Shown: positions 13,812 through 20,963 of the stretch, piece after piece
Position numbering within the stretch: position 1 is the first letter of the stretch
Layout: every line of letters begins with the position of its first letter
Source: a virus
IMG/VR virus record: IMGVR_UViG_3300023179_000445
Coordinates: 1 to 26,354 of that record
Strand: one strand, 5' to 3'
DNA: 26,354 bases
Notes under the pieces: generated by a model
Told to the model about the DNA's origin: nothing
Database searches by the model: none
Seen by the model: only the letters and a program-made list of their open reading frames with translations
Program-made: the position numbers and the translations under genes

Positions 13812-14351
13812 TTATGAATGAAATATTTGTTGTAACTCCCTTTTTATCAACCTTTTAAGCTGCCCGTGCAGCTCCGCAGTATTGCCTAAAAACTGCCTCT
13901 TGGGCATCCGCTGCGTATATGCCGGCACTGTTCCCCGTCTTATCTCCGTTATCTTCCGCTGTTGGCTTTCCGTCTTCGTTTTGCCCAGTTTCAGCTTCCC
14001 GCCTTTTTTTTGATAGCTTAATATCACAGCGCGGGAGGGGTGATTAATCTCACCGCCTTCATTGTGAATACGCGCATACGGCACATCCGTACCCACACTC
14101 ACACTGTCATCAGTAGTGCCCGTAATGTGAATGCTGCTGCGCAAATGACCACTTTTTATTAGCGTGCCGCGCCCCGGCGTTTTATCCTTTTTCCGCTTCG
14201 CCCATGGCACCCCGGCAAAACCCTGCCGCCTGAAATTACCCTTTGAATACGTCACTGCATGAGTACCTATCTCCCACAGCAAATGTGGCATTGCCCTGCC
14301 CGCAGCAGCCTCCATCTCCCTCAACCTTTCTATCAACTCTTCCGGTGTCAT
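13812..14351 (-). CDS. Phage virion morphogenesis protein (Mu gpG-like)
   Basis: A 179-residue protein from the ATG at 14351. The family hallmarks are FAGVPWAKRKKDKTPGRGTLIKSGHLRSSI, read in parts (WAKRKKDKTPGRGTLIKSG, HLRSSI), then VSVGTDVPYARIHNEGG and MPKRQFLGNT near the end. These proteins help head-tail joining. A longer frame to 14396 exists, but its first 15 residues are encoded by a B junction element, and an AT-rich leader sits just before 14351, so the shorter start is preferred. It is followed closely by the gp37-like gene. Having this late gene on the same strand as the early genes and apart from the plus-strand head operon is unusual for Mu-like phages. Confidence 0.8.
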   Translation of the reverse strand: MTPEELIERLREMEAAAGRAMPHLLWEIGTHAVTYSKGNFRRQGFAGVPWAKRKKDKTPGRGTLIKSGHLRSSIHITGTTDDSVSVGTDVPYARIHNEGGEINHPSRAVILSYQKKGGKLKLGKTKTESQQRKITEIRRGTVPAYTQRMPKRQFLGNTAELHGQLKRLIKRELQQIFHS

Positions 14352-14407
14352 TTCACTTTTATTTTCATACCAATCAAAAAAATCATATACAATCACAGTT
14401 CAGACAA

Positions 14408-14959
14408 CTACCTACTCCCCCGCAAATAGTCTGCAAAAGCCTTCTCCATCTGCACAATAATCTTACTTAGCTCCGCAGACGTATGCGCCATTAGCGGCTT
14501 CTTAAACTGCCCATATTTGCAGCACCACCCGTCCAACCGCGCCTTATCCACCACCCGCGTACCGGGCAAATACCACGCCATTTGGTGGCACATCGCAAAC
14601 AACCGCTTACGCTTCACATCCGCCTGCCCGTCATTGCGAGTCCCCGCTTGCGGGTGGCGAATGGTACATCCCGACTTGTCGGGGGCAACCGAAGCAACCT
14701 GCTCATCGTTAAGCGTAGTCTCCTGACTACGCTTGGGAGGCTCCGGTCTCTGACCGGCAACCAGCCGCTCTATCCCCCCTATCAACTCCGCAGCCTCATA
14801 ATTATTTAGCTCCTTTGTGCTGCTTGTCCGTCCACCGCTATACTGCCGCGCCAGAATAGCCTTATACTCATTCAAATCCGAAAACACCCCCTGCTTCTTC
14901 AAAGCACTTAAAATGCCGTGAATCCGCTTAATCTGCCCCGCCGTTGCCGTCTGTATCAT
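14408..14959 (-). CDS. GemA/gp16-like regulator with a repeat-derived insert
   Basis: A 183-residue protein. The N-terminal half (TAGQIKRIHGILSALKKQG, then LARQYSGGRTSSTKELNNYEAAELIGGIERL) and the C-terminal half (LFAMCHQMAWYLPG, then GQFKKPLMAHTSAELSKIIVQMEKA) together match Mu gp16/GemA (DUF1018), which modulates host gene expression and DNA topology. Residues about 67-110 between the halves are encoded by D and A repeats (14630-14760, with PPKRSQETTLN and GTRNDGQAD) and are not family sequence. The frame is kept through at least three repeat units. Its TAG stop is next to a B element. Confidence 0.75.
   Translation of the reverse strand: MIQTATAGQIKRIHGILSALKKQGVFSDLNEYKAILARQYSGGRTSSTKELNNYEAAELIGGIERLVAGQRPEPPKRSQETTLNDEQVASVAPDKSGCTIRHPQAGTRNDGQADVKRKRLFAMCHQMAWYLPGTRVVDKARLDGWCCKYGQFKKPLMAHTSAELSKIIVQMEKAFADYLRGSR
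14630..14760 (+). repeat. A and D repeat cluster inside the GemA gene
   Basis: A long A copy (14630-14700) has two stacked hairpins (CCCGC..GCGGG and TCCCGACTTGTCGGGG). It is followed by a D palindrome (14708-14734) and CCGGTCTCTGACCGG (about 14743-14757). Confidence 0.9.
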
Positions 14960-15022
14960 ATATCCAGTTTTTACCCACGTCCTAAAAACGTGTCCGTTTT
15001 TTACATTTTTTTACCCTCGTTC

Positions 15023-15118
15023 CGTCATTGCGAGGGAGCGTAGCGAACCGAAGCAACCTCAATTTGAGGGGCGAAGCCCCGACATAAATCAGCGTAGGGC
15101 AACGCCCTACGTAAAATC
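15023..15118 (+). repeat. A and C repeats
   Basis: An A copy (about 15023-15058), GGGGCGAAGCCCC (about 15067-15079) and GCGTAGGGCAACGCCCTACG (about 15092-15111) fill the gap between two minus genes. A similar block (15478-15565) lies on the other side of the next gene. Confidence 0.9.
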
Positions 15119-15122
15119 GCCA

Positions 15123-15449
15123 TCACCACACCATCCACCCCCACCGCCCCTGCAGCTCCGCAACCGTTGGCTTCGCTGCCCGCACCCTCACAATCTCATC
15201 CGTCAACTTCTCCAACACCTGAACCAGCGTGCTTTGCGTCAAATCAAACTCGTTACTCAACTTCTGCAGTACCACATCATAGCGTAGCTGCGTATGGTGG
15301 CGGTAATAATATAACCGATGGCACAACCGCTCATTACGCGCAGCTATCAGCGCAGCACTCCTGCCGGTGCCGCTGCCGTCATTGCGAGCCTCGCCATCGG
15401 CAGGCGAAGCAACCTCACCAATCTTATTAAATAATTCCTGCCCCCGCAT
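15123..15449 (-). CDS. Small HTH-like phage protein with a repeat insert
   Basis: A 108-residue protein. Residues about 28-95 (ALIAARNERLCHRLYYYRH, then LRYDVVLQKLSNEFDLTQSTLVQVLE) look like a small helical DNA-binding protein of the type common in Bacteroidetes phages. The helix-turn-helix would be LSNEFDLTQSTLVQVLEKL. A family A copy (15378-15416) near the start encodes residues 12-24 (EVASPADGEARND). The natural N-terminus reads MRGQELFNKIG, then continues after the insert. The family is not firmly recognised. It lies between GemA and the possible replication gene. Confidence 0.55.
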   Translation of the reverse strand: MRGQELFNKIGEVASPADGEARNDGSGTGRSAALIAARNERLCHRLYYYRHHTQLRYDVVLQKLSNEFDLTQSTLVQVLEKLTDEIVRVRAAKPTVAELQGRWGWMVW

Positions 15450-15575
15450 ATTATTTGTTTTAACTTTTTATTTCAATTTGAGGGGCGAAGCCCCGAGATA
15501 AATTAGCGTGGGGCAACGCCCTACGTAAACCGTCATTGCGAGGCACGTAGTGCCGAAGCAACCTAAAATCATAGT

Positions 15576-16043
15576 TCAGATTTTATCCCATTCATCCAAG
15601 TATTTTTTCCCCCCCAAATAGCTTTTTGGGTACATTTTTTTATACCATCCTTTATTTTTTACGCAATACCGGTTATATGCCTGTATGTTGTGAAACACCC
15701 TCCGCTTTTCCGAATCCTTCATTTTTTGCCATAGTTTATCCGCGTCAATCCTGTCTTTTTGCATATCAAATTCTGCCCAAAACCGCTCAAAGGTCAAGTC
15801 CTCTTCCTGCTTAACCAATGTGCAATAACCGGCACGCGAATAAGCTATCAGATTATCCATGCGTTGATAATCCCAAACAAAGCGAGCAAAATGTTCGCGT
15901 TGTTCATCTTCAATTTCAAAAAAGCAATTCTCTGCCTTCTCCAATATCCCCCCCACACCATAGCCCATCACCAAATACCCCAACGTCTTCGGAAACACAA
16001 CTATATATACAATCATAGCCAATCGTTTAATCATTTTAATCAT
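15576..16043 (-). CDS. Possible replication-organiser-like protein
   Basis: A 155-codon frame. The C-terminal part (FERFWAEFDMQ, KLWQKMKDSEKRRVFHNIQAY, KGWYKKMYPKSYLGG) resembles the C-terminal helical segments of phage replication initiator or organiser proteins, where FW..Y, W..M/L, Y..P..YL are spaced this way. It sits directly upstream of the RecA-like ATPase gene's transcript partner, so the pair may load host replication proteins. The first 15 or so residues are encoded by a B element (MIKMIKRLAMIVYIV), so the true start is probably later, perhaps at MGYGVGG (residue 26). The TGA stop is within another B element. The function is tentative. Confidence 0.5.
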   Translation of the reverse strand: MIKMIKRLAMIVYIVVFPKTLGYLVMGYGVGGILEKAENCFFEIEDEQREHFARFVWDYQRMDNLIAYSRAGYCTLVKQEEDLTFERFWAEFDMQKDRIDADKLWQKMKDSEKRRVFHNIQAYNRYCVKNKGWYKKMYPKSYLGGKKYLDEWDKI

Positions 16044-16057
16044 AGTTCAGACAAAAA

Positions 16058-16741
16058 TCACAGTCCAGACAAATAATCACAGTTCCTGACCCCCTTCAAA
16101 TCAAAATAATCAGGATTCAACTTCCGAGCCTGCTCCTCCCATATCACGTGCTCCCCAATACCGCCTATGCGGTTCTTAACCATATAGGCAATGTATTTTT
16201 TAACCCGAACAGAAAACTGCCCGTCATGCGCTATCCATCTGCCGGCATAAGACGCAGGCTCATTTTGCTTTTCATGGCTAATAAAAATAACCCCCTTTTT
16301 TGCCTTAACACACTTATCTTTTAGAACCAGATATTGAGGTTTGTTCAATTCAAGGTAGTCTATGCTGTCTATCACTATAAAGTCCGCAGACCCTTCTCCG
16401 GAGATATACGCTATCAGGTCGTCAATTAGCGTTCCCGCACCCCTATCTTGCATGGGGTCAACAAATATTATTTTGCTATCCAAGCCATTACGCGCTATGG
16501 CTTGCTGCAGGTCATAGCCATGCCCTTGTTCATAACTTATCCATGCCACGCTGCCGTGAACCTCAAGCTGCCGTGCAAGCCGAAGGCAGTACTCCGTCTT
16601 ACCTTGCCCGCTTTTGCCATACACAAGCGCAGCAAAGCAGTTACCTAACTTCCCAATGTGAGCATCCCAATTACGGTTGAATGCCAAATATTTATGCTTC
16701 ATTTTTAAGAATTTTTTTACATTTATAGCCTTCATAGCCAA
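16058..16741 (-). CDS. RecA/DnaB-fold ATPase
   Basis: A 227-codon frame with a clear P-loop (YGKSGQGKTEY, Lys48), a downstream catalytic-Glu segment (AWISYEQGHG), and a Walker B (FIVIDSIDYLEL). A sensor-like IFISHEK follows. This is the minimal RecA-like core, as found in phage recombinases and helicase-related ATPases. A better start may be the ATG at 16702 (residue 14, MKHKYLAFNRNW), which has an AT-rich leader; the first codons to 16741 run into a B element. It lies just ahead (in transcription) of the possible replication organiser gene. The exact role (recombination or replication) cannot be decided. Confidence 0.7.
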   Translation of the reverse strand: MAMKAINVKKFLKMKHKYLAFNRNWDAHIGKLGNCFAALVYGKSGQGKTEYCLRLARQLEVHGSVAWISYEQGHGYDLQQAIARNGLDSKIIFVDPMQDRGAGTLIDDLIAYISGEGSADFIVIDSIDYLELNKPQYLVLKDKCVKAKKGVIFISHEKQNEPASYAGRWIAHDGQFSVRVKKYIAYMVKNRIGGIGEHVIWEEQARKLNPDYFDLKGVRNCDYLSGL

Positions 16742-16774
16742 TCATTTAATCATCATTAATCACAGTTCAGACAA

Positions 16775-17077
16775 TCACGCATAATGCCCAAACAACTTTT
16801 GGCTCACTATCTCCCCAAGCCGTGCCCACTCCCGCAGACCCCGATACACATCCCAAATCAAATACCGCCACAGCGGGCATTCATGGCTCAGCATCGCATT
16901 CACATCGGCATAATACCGAACACACGGCTCATACCGGTGCTCTAAACGGAGCACCCGCTGCACAGAGCGCGCGTCATTGCGAGCCTCGCCCTTGCGAGGC
17001 GAAGCAACCTCACCCGGCATCCACGCCCAATGAATTATATACCTCCTCCGTAACTCCCTTAACATTTCTACGCGCAT
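16775..17077 (-). CDS. Hypothetical protein with a repeat insert
   Basis: A 100-residue protein, basic and aromatic, with segments MRVEMLRELRRRYIIHWAW and PLWRYLIWDVYRGLREWARL. A family A copy (about 16973-17009) encodes residues 23-35 (EVASPRKGEARND). The family is not recognised. Without the insert it would be about 87 residues. The ATG at 17077 follows an AT-rich leader and the TGA stop lies just past a B element, the same arrangement as its neighbours, which supports it as a real gene. Confidence 0.5.
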   Translation of the reverse strand: MRVEMLRELRRRYIIHWAWMPGEVASPRKGEARNDARSVQRVLRLEHRYEPCVRYYADVNAMLSHECPLWRYLIWDVYRGLREWARLGEIVSQKLFGHYA

Positions 17078-17101
17078 TTTATTTAAGTTTTTATTTGTTA
17101 A

Positions 17102-17317
17102 TAGCCAATCATTTAGTCATTGCGAACCTCCCCGGCTCCGTCATTGCGAGGCACGTAGTGCCGAAGCAACCTCATTTTCAGGGGCGAAGCCCCGAGATAC
17201 ATTAGCGTGGGGCAACGCCCTACGAAACCGTCATTGCGAGCCTCCCCGGCTCCGTCATTGCGAGGCACGTAGTGCCGAAGCAACCTCATAAAAATCATAT
17301 ACAATCACAGTTCAGAC
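17102..17317 (+). repeat. Repeat-filled gap: B, three A units, C, B
   Basis: A B left half, then a truncated A (CGAACCTCCCCGGCTC) joined to a full A (about 17139-17172), GGGGCGAAGCCCC, a C element, a second truncated/full A pair almost identical to the first (about 17229-17286), and a B right half. The CCTCCCCGGCTC-A composite is thus duplicated within about 110 bp. No gene is seen. Confidence 0.85.
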
Positions 17318-17325
17318 AAACCAAC

Positions 17326-17838
17326 CTACTCCCCCTCCGTCTTTACATTCACAAAAAACCGCTCCTCCTGATTAACATACACCCCCACCTCATTCAAAAA
17401 GGGCGCAACATGCTCTTCGTGGCAGTCAGCAAGCAAGTCCTCCTTGTTCACCTCCTCCTTTTTGCGAACATACATCGGCAATATCTCCTTCACCTTCATC
17501 AGCACTTTATCCCACGTCCACTTCGGCAGCGTCTTCAATGCCGGAGGACTTGTCCTAAATCCTACCGTTCCGTGAACAAAATCTTGGCTTTTCTTATCCG
17601 CAAAAAGGTGCTTATTTTCTTCACAATACTTTTGGATGATGGGCAATTCCTCATCCATAATGCTTTTTTGCCTTGCCAACTCATCCGCGTGCTTCTCACG
17701 AATAGCCTGAATTGCCAAGTCCATTTTCGCAACAACCTTATCCGTTGTCGCACTCGCCGCAGCGTAATTTCCAAAAGCTGTGTTAAACTGCTCCTCGCTT
17801 ACTCCGGTAATCACCGGCTTACTTACCCTTTTTGCCAT
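17326..17838 (-). CDS. Gam-like DNA end-protection protein
   Basis: A 170-residue protein, close to the length of Mu Gam (174). Features include a long N-terminal helix (ATTDKVVAKMDLAIQAIREKHADELARQ, read as two parts around KMDLAIQAIREKH), PIIQKYCEENKHLF, a GTVGFRTSPPALKTLPKWTW strand segment, and a Lys/Glu-rich end. Gam binds linear DNA ends and blocks host exonucleases, relating it to Ku. It carries no repeat insertion. It lies in the early/middle run, as in Mu. The TAG stop is a few bases from a B element and the ATG follows an AT-rich leader. Confidence 0.8.
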   Translation of the reverse strand: MAKRVSKPVITGVSEEQFNTAFGNYAAASATTDKVVAKMDLAIQAIREKHADELARQKSIMDEELPIIQKYCEENKHLFADKKSQDFVHGTVGFRTSPPALKTLPKWTWDKVLMKVKEILPMYVRKKEEVNKEDLLADCHEEHVAPFLNEVGVYVNQEERFFVNVKTEGE

Positions 17839-17984
17839 TTCTATATGGTTTTATTTGTTAAAAAATACTTATTTAATTTCCGTTTCGTAGGGGCGAGTTG
17901 CACTCGCCCTAAAATCATAGCCAATCATTTCGTCATTGCGAGCCAACGCAGTTGCGAAGCAACCTAAAATCACAGTTCAGACAA

Positions 17985-18794
17985 TCACAGTCCAACCACC
18001 CCCGTAGCCTCAAACATCGCTCCCCAATGCTGCGCATTGTTCGCAACCGCACCGTTAAGCGTAGTCTCCTGACTACGCTTGCGCGGCACGCGGTCTCTGA
18101 CCGCACCAACCCCATTAACTATCTGCTCATACTCCCCCAGCAGCCTAACCGCATTATAGTTACCATTCATTAACAAGTTGCCAAACTTAGCAGCAAAATG
18201 ATACACCGAATGATAGCTCTTATAACCTGCCACCCGTGCCACCACGTGCCTGTCCACGCCTTGCTGCTTGAGTAGGTAGCAGAGGCACCATTTGCCAAGC
18301 ACCCCAAACCGAGTACTTTTATCCGCAAGCACCTCCTTCATCACCACCCTGCCCGCAGCAGCAGCAACGCGCTTCCTTATCCGCGCAGCACCGCCATCCG
18401 TTACCGGCTGCCCTCCCTCAACCACCAACCGGTAGTTGTTCAGCAGCTCCATTGCCGGTGCATAGCCGGTAGTAACGTCTGTTATAATTTGCTTAACATT
18501 ATACATCACAGACGTATGATTATCATACCCGCAGGCATTGGCTGTGGCTCTAAAGCCCAAGCCTATATTATGCAACACCCAACACGCCATGCGCCGTGCC
18601 GTTACCCTCCCGGGGCTTCTGTCTTTGCCCGTCAACTCCGTAATCGTAAGACCTGCAGCACTACCCACACCCGCAAGTATCTCCGAAATCCACTCTTCCC
18701 CCACAACGCCACATGCCCTGCCGTTCCTTGACCTACCCTCCGTCAACATCGTCAACGTAGCCAACACCCGCTCCTTTCTTTGCTCTTTTGTCAT
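17985..18794 (-). CDS. Protein with two DnaA domain IV-like segments
   Basis: A 269-residue protein. Residues about 65-105 (RVTARRMACWVLHNIG, then ATANACGYDNHTSVMYNVKQI) match the pattern of DnaA domain IV, which recognises DnaA boxes (GRDHTTV-like motif replaced by YDNHTSV). A second, similar segment follows at about 160-205 (RFGVLGKWCLCYLLKQQG, then ARVAGYKSYHSVYHF). No ATPase is present, so it would be a DNA-binding protein, possibly for replication or regulation. Residues about 230-247 (VRDRVPRKRSQETTLNG) are a D-repeat insert (18054-18105). The TGA stop is in a B-like element. The domain call is by pattern. Confidence 0.6.
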   Translation of the reverse strand: MTKEQRKERVLATLTMLTEGRSRNGRACGVVGEEWISEILAGVGSAAGLTITELTGKDRSPGRVTARRMACWVLHNIGLGFRATANACGYDNHTSVMYNVKQIITDVTTGYAPAMELLNNYRLVVEGGQPVTDGGAARIRKRVAAAAGRVVMKEVLADKSTRFGVLGKWCLCYLLKQQGVDRHVVARVAGYKSYHSVYHFAAKFGNLLMNGNYNAVRLLGEYEQIVNGVGAVRDRVPRKRSQETTLNGAVANNAQHWGAMFEATGVVGL

Positions 18795-18823
18795 ATTTTC
18801 CCTTTTTTAACTCTTTATTTTCG

Positions 18824-18950
18824 TCATTGCGAGCCTACCCGGCTCCGTCATTGCGAGGCACGTAGTGCCGAAGCAACCTTTTAACTTTTATTTTATCCGT
18901 CATTGCGAACCATGAGCGTAGCGAATGGTGAAGCAACCTAATCATAGTTC
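18824..18950 (+). repeat. Truncated A, two full A units and B end
   Basis: CGTCATTGCGAGCCTACCCGGCTC (quoted in part) joined to a full A (about 18846-18879), then a second A with stem ACCATGAGC/AATGGT (about 18898-18939), then AATCATAGTTCTGAC, a B right half with one changed base. Confidence 0.85.
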
Positions 18951-18953
18951 TGA

Positions 18954-19172
18954 CTATCTTAACAATTCTTTAATCTTACCCTCTATCACCTCAATCTTAA
19001 CCACCACCTCCACCAACCGCTCATGCTCCTCCGCCCCAAGCACACGCCCAAGCATCGCATTCAGCTCATCATTATAGCACTCAAGCTCCCGCCTCAACAA
19101 CCCATACATCACCAACTTTTCTTCTATTTCCATATCTTTTAATTTAACATTTATTTCAATAATCATAGCCAA
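18954..19172 (-). CDS. Small coiled-coil protein
   Basis: A 72-residue protein, almost entirely helical and heptad-like (EIEEKLVMYGLLRRELECYNDE, read in part; then ERLVEVVVKIEVIEGKIKEL). No domain recognised. The start M-A-M could be at either Met. It lies between a repeat block and the DnaA IV-like gene, with the B element directly at its stop. Confidence 0.5.
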   Translation of the reverse strand: MAMIIEINVKLKDMEIEEKLVMYGLLRRELECYNDELNAMLGRVLGAEEHERLVEVVVKIEVIEGKIKELLR

Positions 19173-19232
19173 TCATTTCGTCATTGCGAGGCACGTAGTG
19201 CCGAAGCAACCTAAAATCACAGTTCAGACAAC

Positions 19233-19595
19233 CTACCCATTCACCTTAGCCCTATCTATATCCCCCAATATCCCCCGCACTATCCCCGCAGTGTACAAAT
19301 CCAACGAGCCAAGAAAAGACCCCCAAACCAACACAAAACCACACGCAGCAGCGCAATCAAATCGCAGCGTTACACCCGTCAGGCTCACGCTCATGCGCTT
19401 CTCTATCTGCTCAATAAGCAGCAGCAGATGTTGTAGCAGCAGCAGGTCATGTCCGTCATTGTTGGCTTCCCCTTGCAGGTCAACGTATATCCGCATCTGC
19501 GCAGCCAACTGCCTCGCAGCTATCAATAGAGCCTCAGCCCTCTCCCTTTTCAACTTCACCTTCAATACCGGTAACACCGTCATTCTTATTATCAT
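19233..19595 (-). CDS. Hypothetical protein
   Basis: A 120-residue protein with an N-terminal basic helix (KVKLKRERAEALLIAARQLAA), a leucine-rich stretch (DLLLLQHLLLLIEQIEKRM) and a hydrophobic C-terminal part (CGFVLVWGSFLGSL). The segment QGEANNDG looks like a decayed family A remnant (19452-19477). No family recognised. The ATG at 19595 has an AT-rich leader and the stop lies next to a B element. Confidence 0.5.
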   Translation of the reverse strand: MIIRMTVLPVLKVKLKRERAEALLIAARQLAAQMRIYVDLQGEANNDGHDLLLLQHLLLLIEQIEKRMSVSLTGVTLRFDCAAACGFVLVWGSFLGSLDLYTAGIVRGILGDIDRAKVNG

Positions 19596-19696
19596 ATTTT
19601 TTAATTTTTATTTAACACAATCATAGCCAATCATTTCGTCATTGCGAGGCACGTAGTGCCGAAGCAACCTAAAATCATAGTTCAAACAATAACAGT

Positions 19697-20161
19697 TCAG
19701 ACAGCCCGCCCCAAAAACCTCGCACTGTTTTCCAATGCCGAAAGCAAACCTTTGAGCATTATATCATGGTGCGCAGTTACTTCTGCCACAGCAGCAGCGT
19801 GCATCTGTTTATACACCGCTGCCCGCTCCTCGTTAGAGCTGAACGTCATCTTATACAATGCCGGCAAAATGTGGTAGTCATCCTCAAGCCTCCACTGATT
19901 AAACCACCACAACGACACACCAGGCATCGCCCAAAAATCACTCGCCTCCGCCTCCGGCACGTCATTGCGAGGCAACGCTTGCGTTGCCGAAGCAACCTCA
20001 TCATCATCCGGTGCCAACACCTCCATCACCCACGCCACACCCGAATCCGCTATCAGGTCAAATAGCTCCACATCACTCATGCCCGTCATAAAGCACACCA
20101 ACTTCTCATTATAATGATACTGCCCCCTCGTCTGCGCAGTATGCGTTATCTTTTTTTCCAT
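19697..20161 (-). CDS. Hypothetical protein with a repeat insert
   Basis: A 154-residue protein. Segments MSDVELFDLIADSGVAWVMEVL (in parts) and MPGVSLWWFNQWRLEDDYHILP flank a family A insert (19961-20000; residues 54-67, EVASATQALPRND). The C-terminal half has helical MTFSSNEERAAVYKQMHAAA. The family is not recognised. The TGA stop is itself part of the B element (GTC TGA ACT). It is in the accessory part of the early run between MuB and Gam. Confidence 0.55.
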   Translation of the reverse strand: MEKKITHTAQTRGQYHYNEKLVCFMTGMSDVELFDLIADSGVAWVMEVLAPDDDEVASATQALPRNDVPEAEASDFWAMPGVSLWWFNQWRLEDDYHILPALYKMTFSSNEERAAVYKQMHAAAVAEVTAHHDIMLKGLLSALENSARFLGRAV

Positions 20162-20248
20162 TTTTACCCTTTAATTTTAACATTTATAAATAATCATAGC
20201 CAATCACGTAATCATTTTAATCATAGTTCAGACAACCAAAATCATAGT

Positions 20249-20410
20249 TCAGACCTGGTTAGTACGTGCCCCGCCACCGGGACACGTTTCGGCTACAAAA
20301 GCCTCATCAGCCAACCTTTCCGTCATTGCGAGCCTCCTACGGAGGCGACGCAACCTCACCTTGTGATACCCATTCACATACAGCGCAGAACCAACATCAT
20401 AGCCCATCAT
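20249..20410 (-). CDS. Small protein (53 codons) interrupted by a family A repeat
   Basis: A short frame from ATG ATG at 20410 to a TGA within a B element at 20249. It begins MMGYDVGSALYVNGYHKV, then 12 residues from a family A copy (20321-20356), then ERLADEAFVAETCPGGGAR. The last segment has a conserved look (ETCPGGGARTN) and the stop is placed as in neighbouring minus genes. The upstream frame is closed by a TAG. Without the insert it would be about 40 residues. It could be chance, but the position between two genes and the B element at its stop favour a real small gene. Confidence 0.4.
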   Translation of the reverse strand: MMGYDVGSALYVNGYHKVRLRRLRRRLAMTERLADEAFVAETCPGGGARTNQV

Positions 20411-20464
20411 TTCGTCATTGCGAACCTCCGTAGGAGGTGAAGCAACCTAAATCATAGTTCAGAC

Positions 20465-20833
20465 CTACCCCCCTCCCTCCTCAAACACAACATCCTTAAC
20501 ATTTTTAATTTTTCCGTCATTGCGAACCATGAGCGTAGTCCCAACATAGGCAGGGAGTGAAGCAACCTCTACCGGCACCGTAAATGTTATTGGCACCGGC
20601 GCCTTCTCCCCGTTGCGGTCAAGCTCCTGAACCACCTCCTCCGGCACATTATCGCCTGCCCACATAATGTCCAAGTCCCCGTCAAATCGGGCATTCATCA
20701 CCCCTTCAAGCCACTCCCGCAAATGCCCCGTCTCCACAGCACCCACAACAATACTCCCGCGTCCCACGCGCACCACATCCCCACGCTTCACTTTAATTCG
20801 CCCCTTCGGGTACTCCCACCATGTTGGATACAT
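20465..20833 (-). CDS. Hypothetical protein with a repeat insert
   Basis: A 122-residue protein. The N-terminal half (YPKGRIKVKRGDVVRVGRGSIVVGA) looks like a small beta domain; then helical EWLEGVMNARF and VPEEVVQEL. A long family A copy (20516-20570) encodes residues about 89-106 (EVASLPAYVGTTLMVRND). The end is acidic and Gly-rich. No family recognised. It lies just after MuB in the early run. Stop TAG touches a B element. Confidence 0.55.
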   Translation of the reverse strand: MYPTWWEYPKGRIKVKRGDVVRVGRGSIVVGAVETGHLREWLEGVMNARFDGDLDIMWAGDNVPEEVVQELDRNGEKAPVPITFTVPVEVASLPAYVGTTLMVRNDGKIKNVKDVVFEEGGG

Positions 20834-20867
20834 ATACTGTTTGTTTTATATTGTTAAAAAAATTCCG

Positions 20868-20961
20868 TCATTGCGAGGGAGCGTAGCGAACCGAAGCAAC
20901 CTCATAGCCAATTATTCCGTCATTGCGAGGCGGGAGCGTAGCTCCCAACGAAGCAACCTAA
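20868..20961 (+). repeat. Two family A elements with B fragments
   Basis: A (about 20868-20902), B left part (CATAGCCAATTATT), and A (20920-20961) with GGGAGC/GCTCCC stem, next to the MuB stop. The right half of B is degenerate here (AAATCACACCAAC). Confidence 0.85.
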
Positions 20962-20963
20962 AA

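Noticed and set aside
14352-14396. Longer start of the gpG-like gene at 14396
   Set aside because: The first 15 residues come from a B junction element; a better leader precedes 14351.
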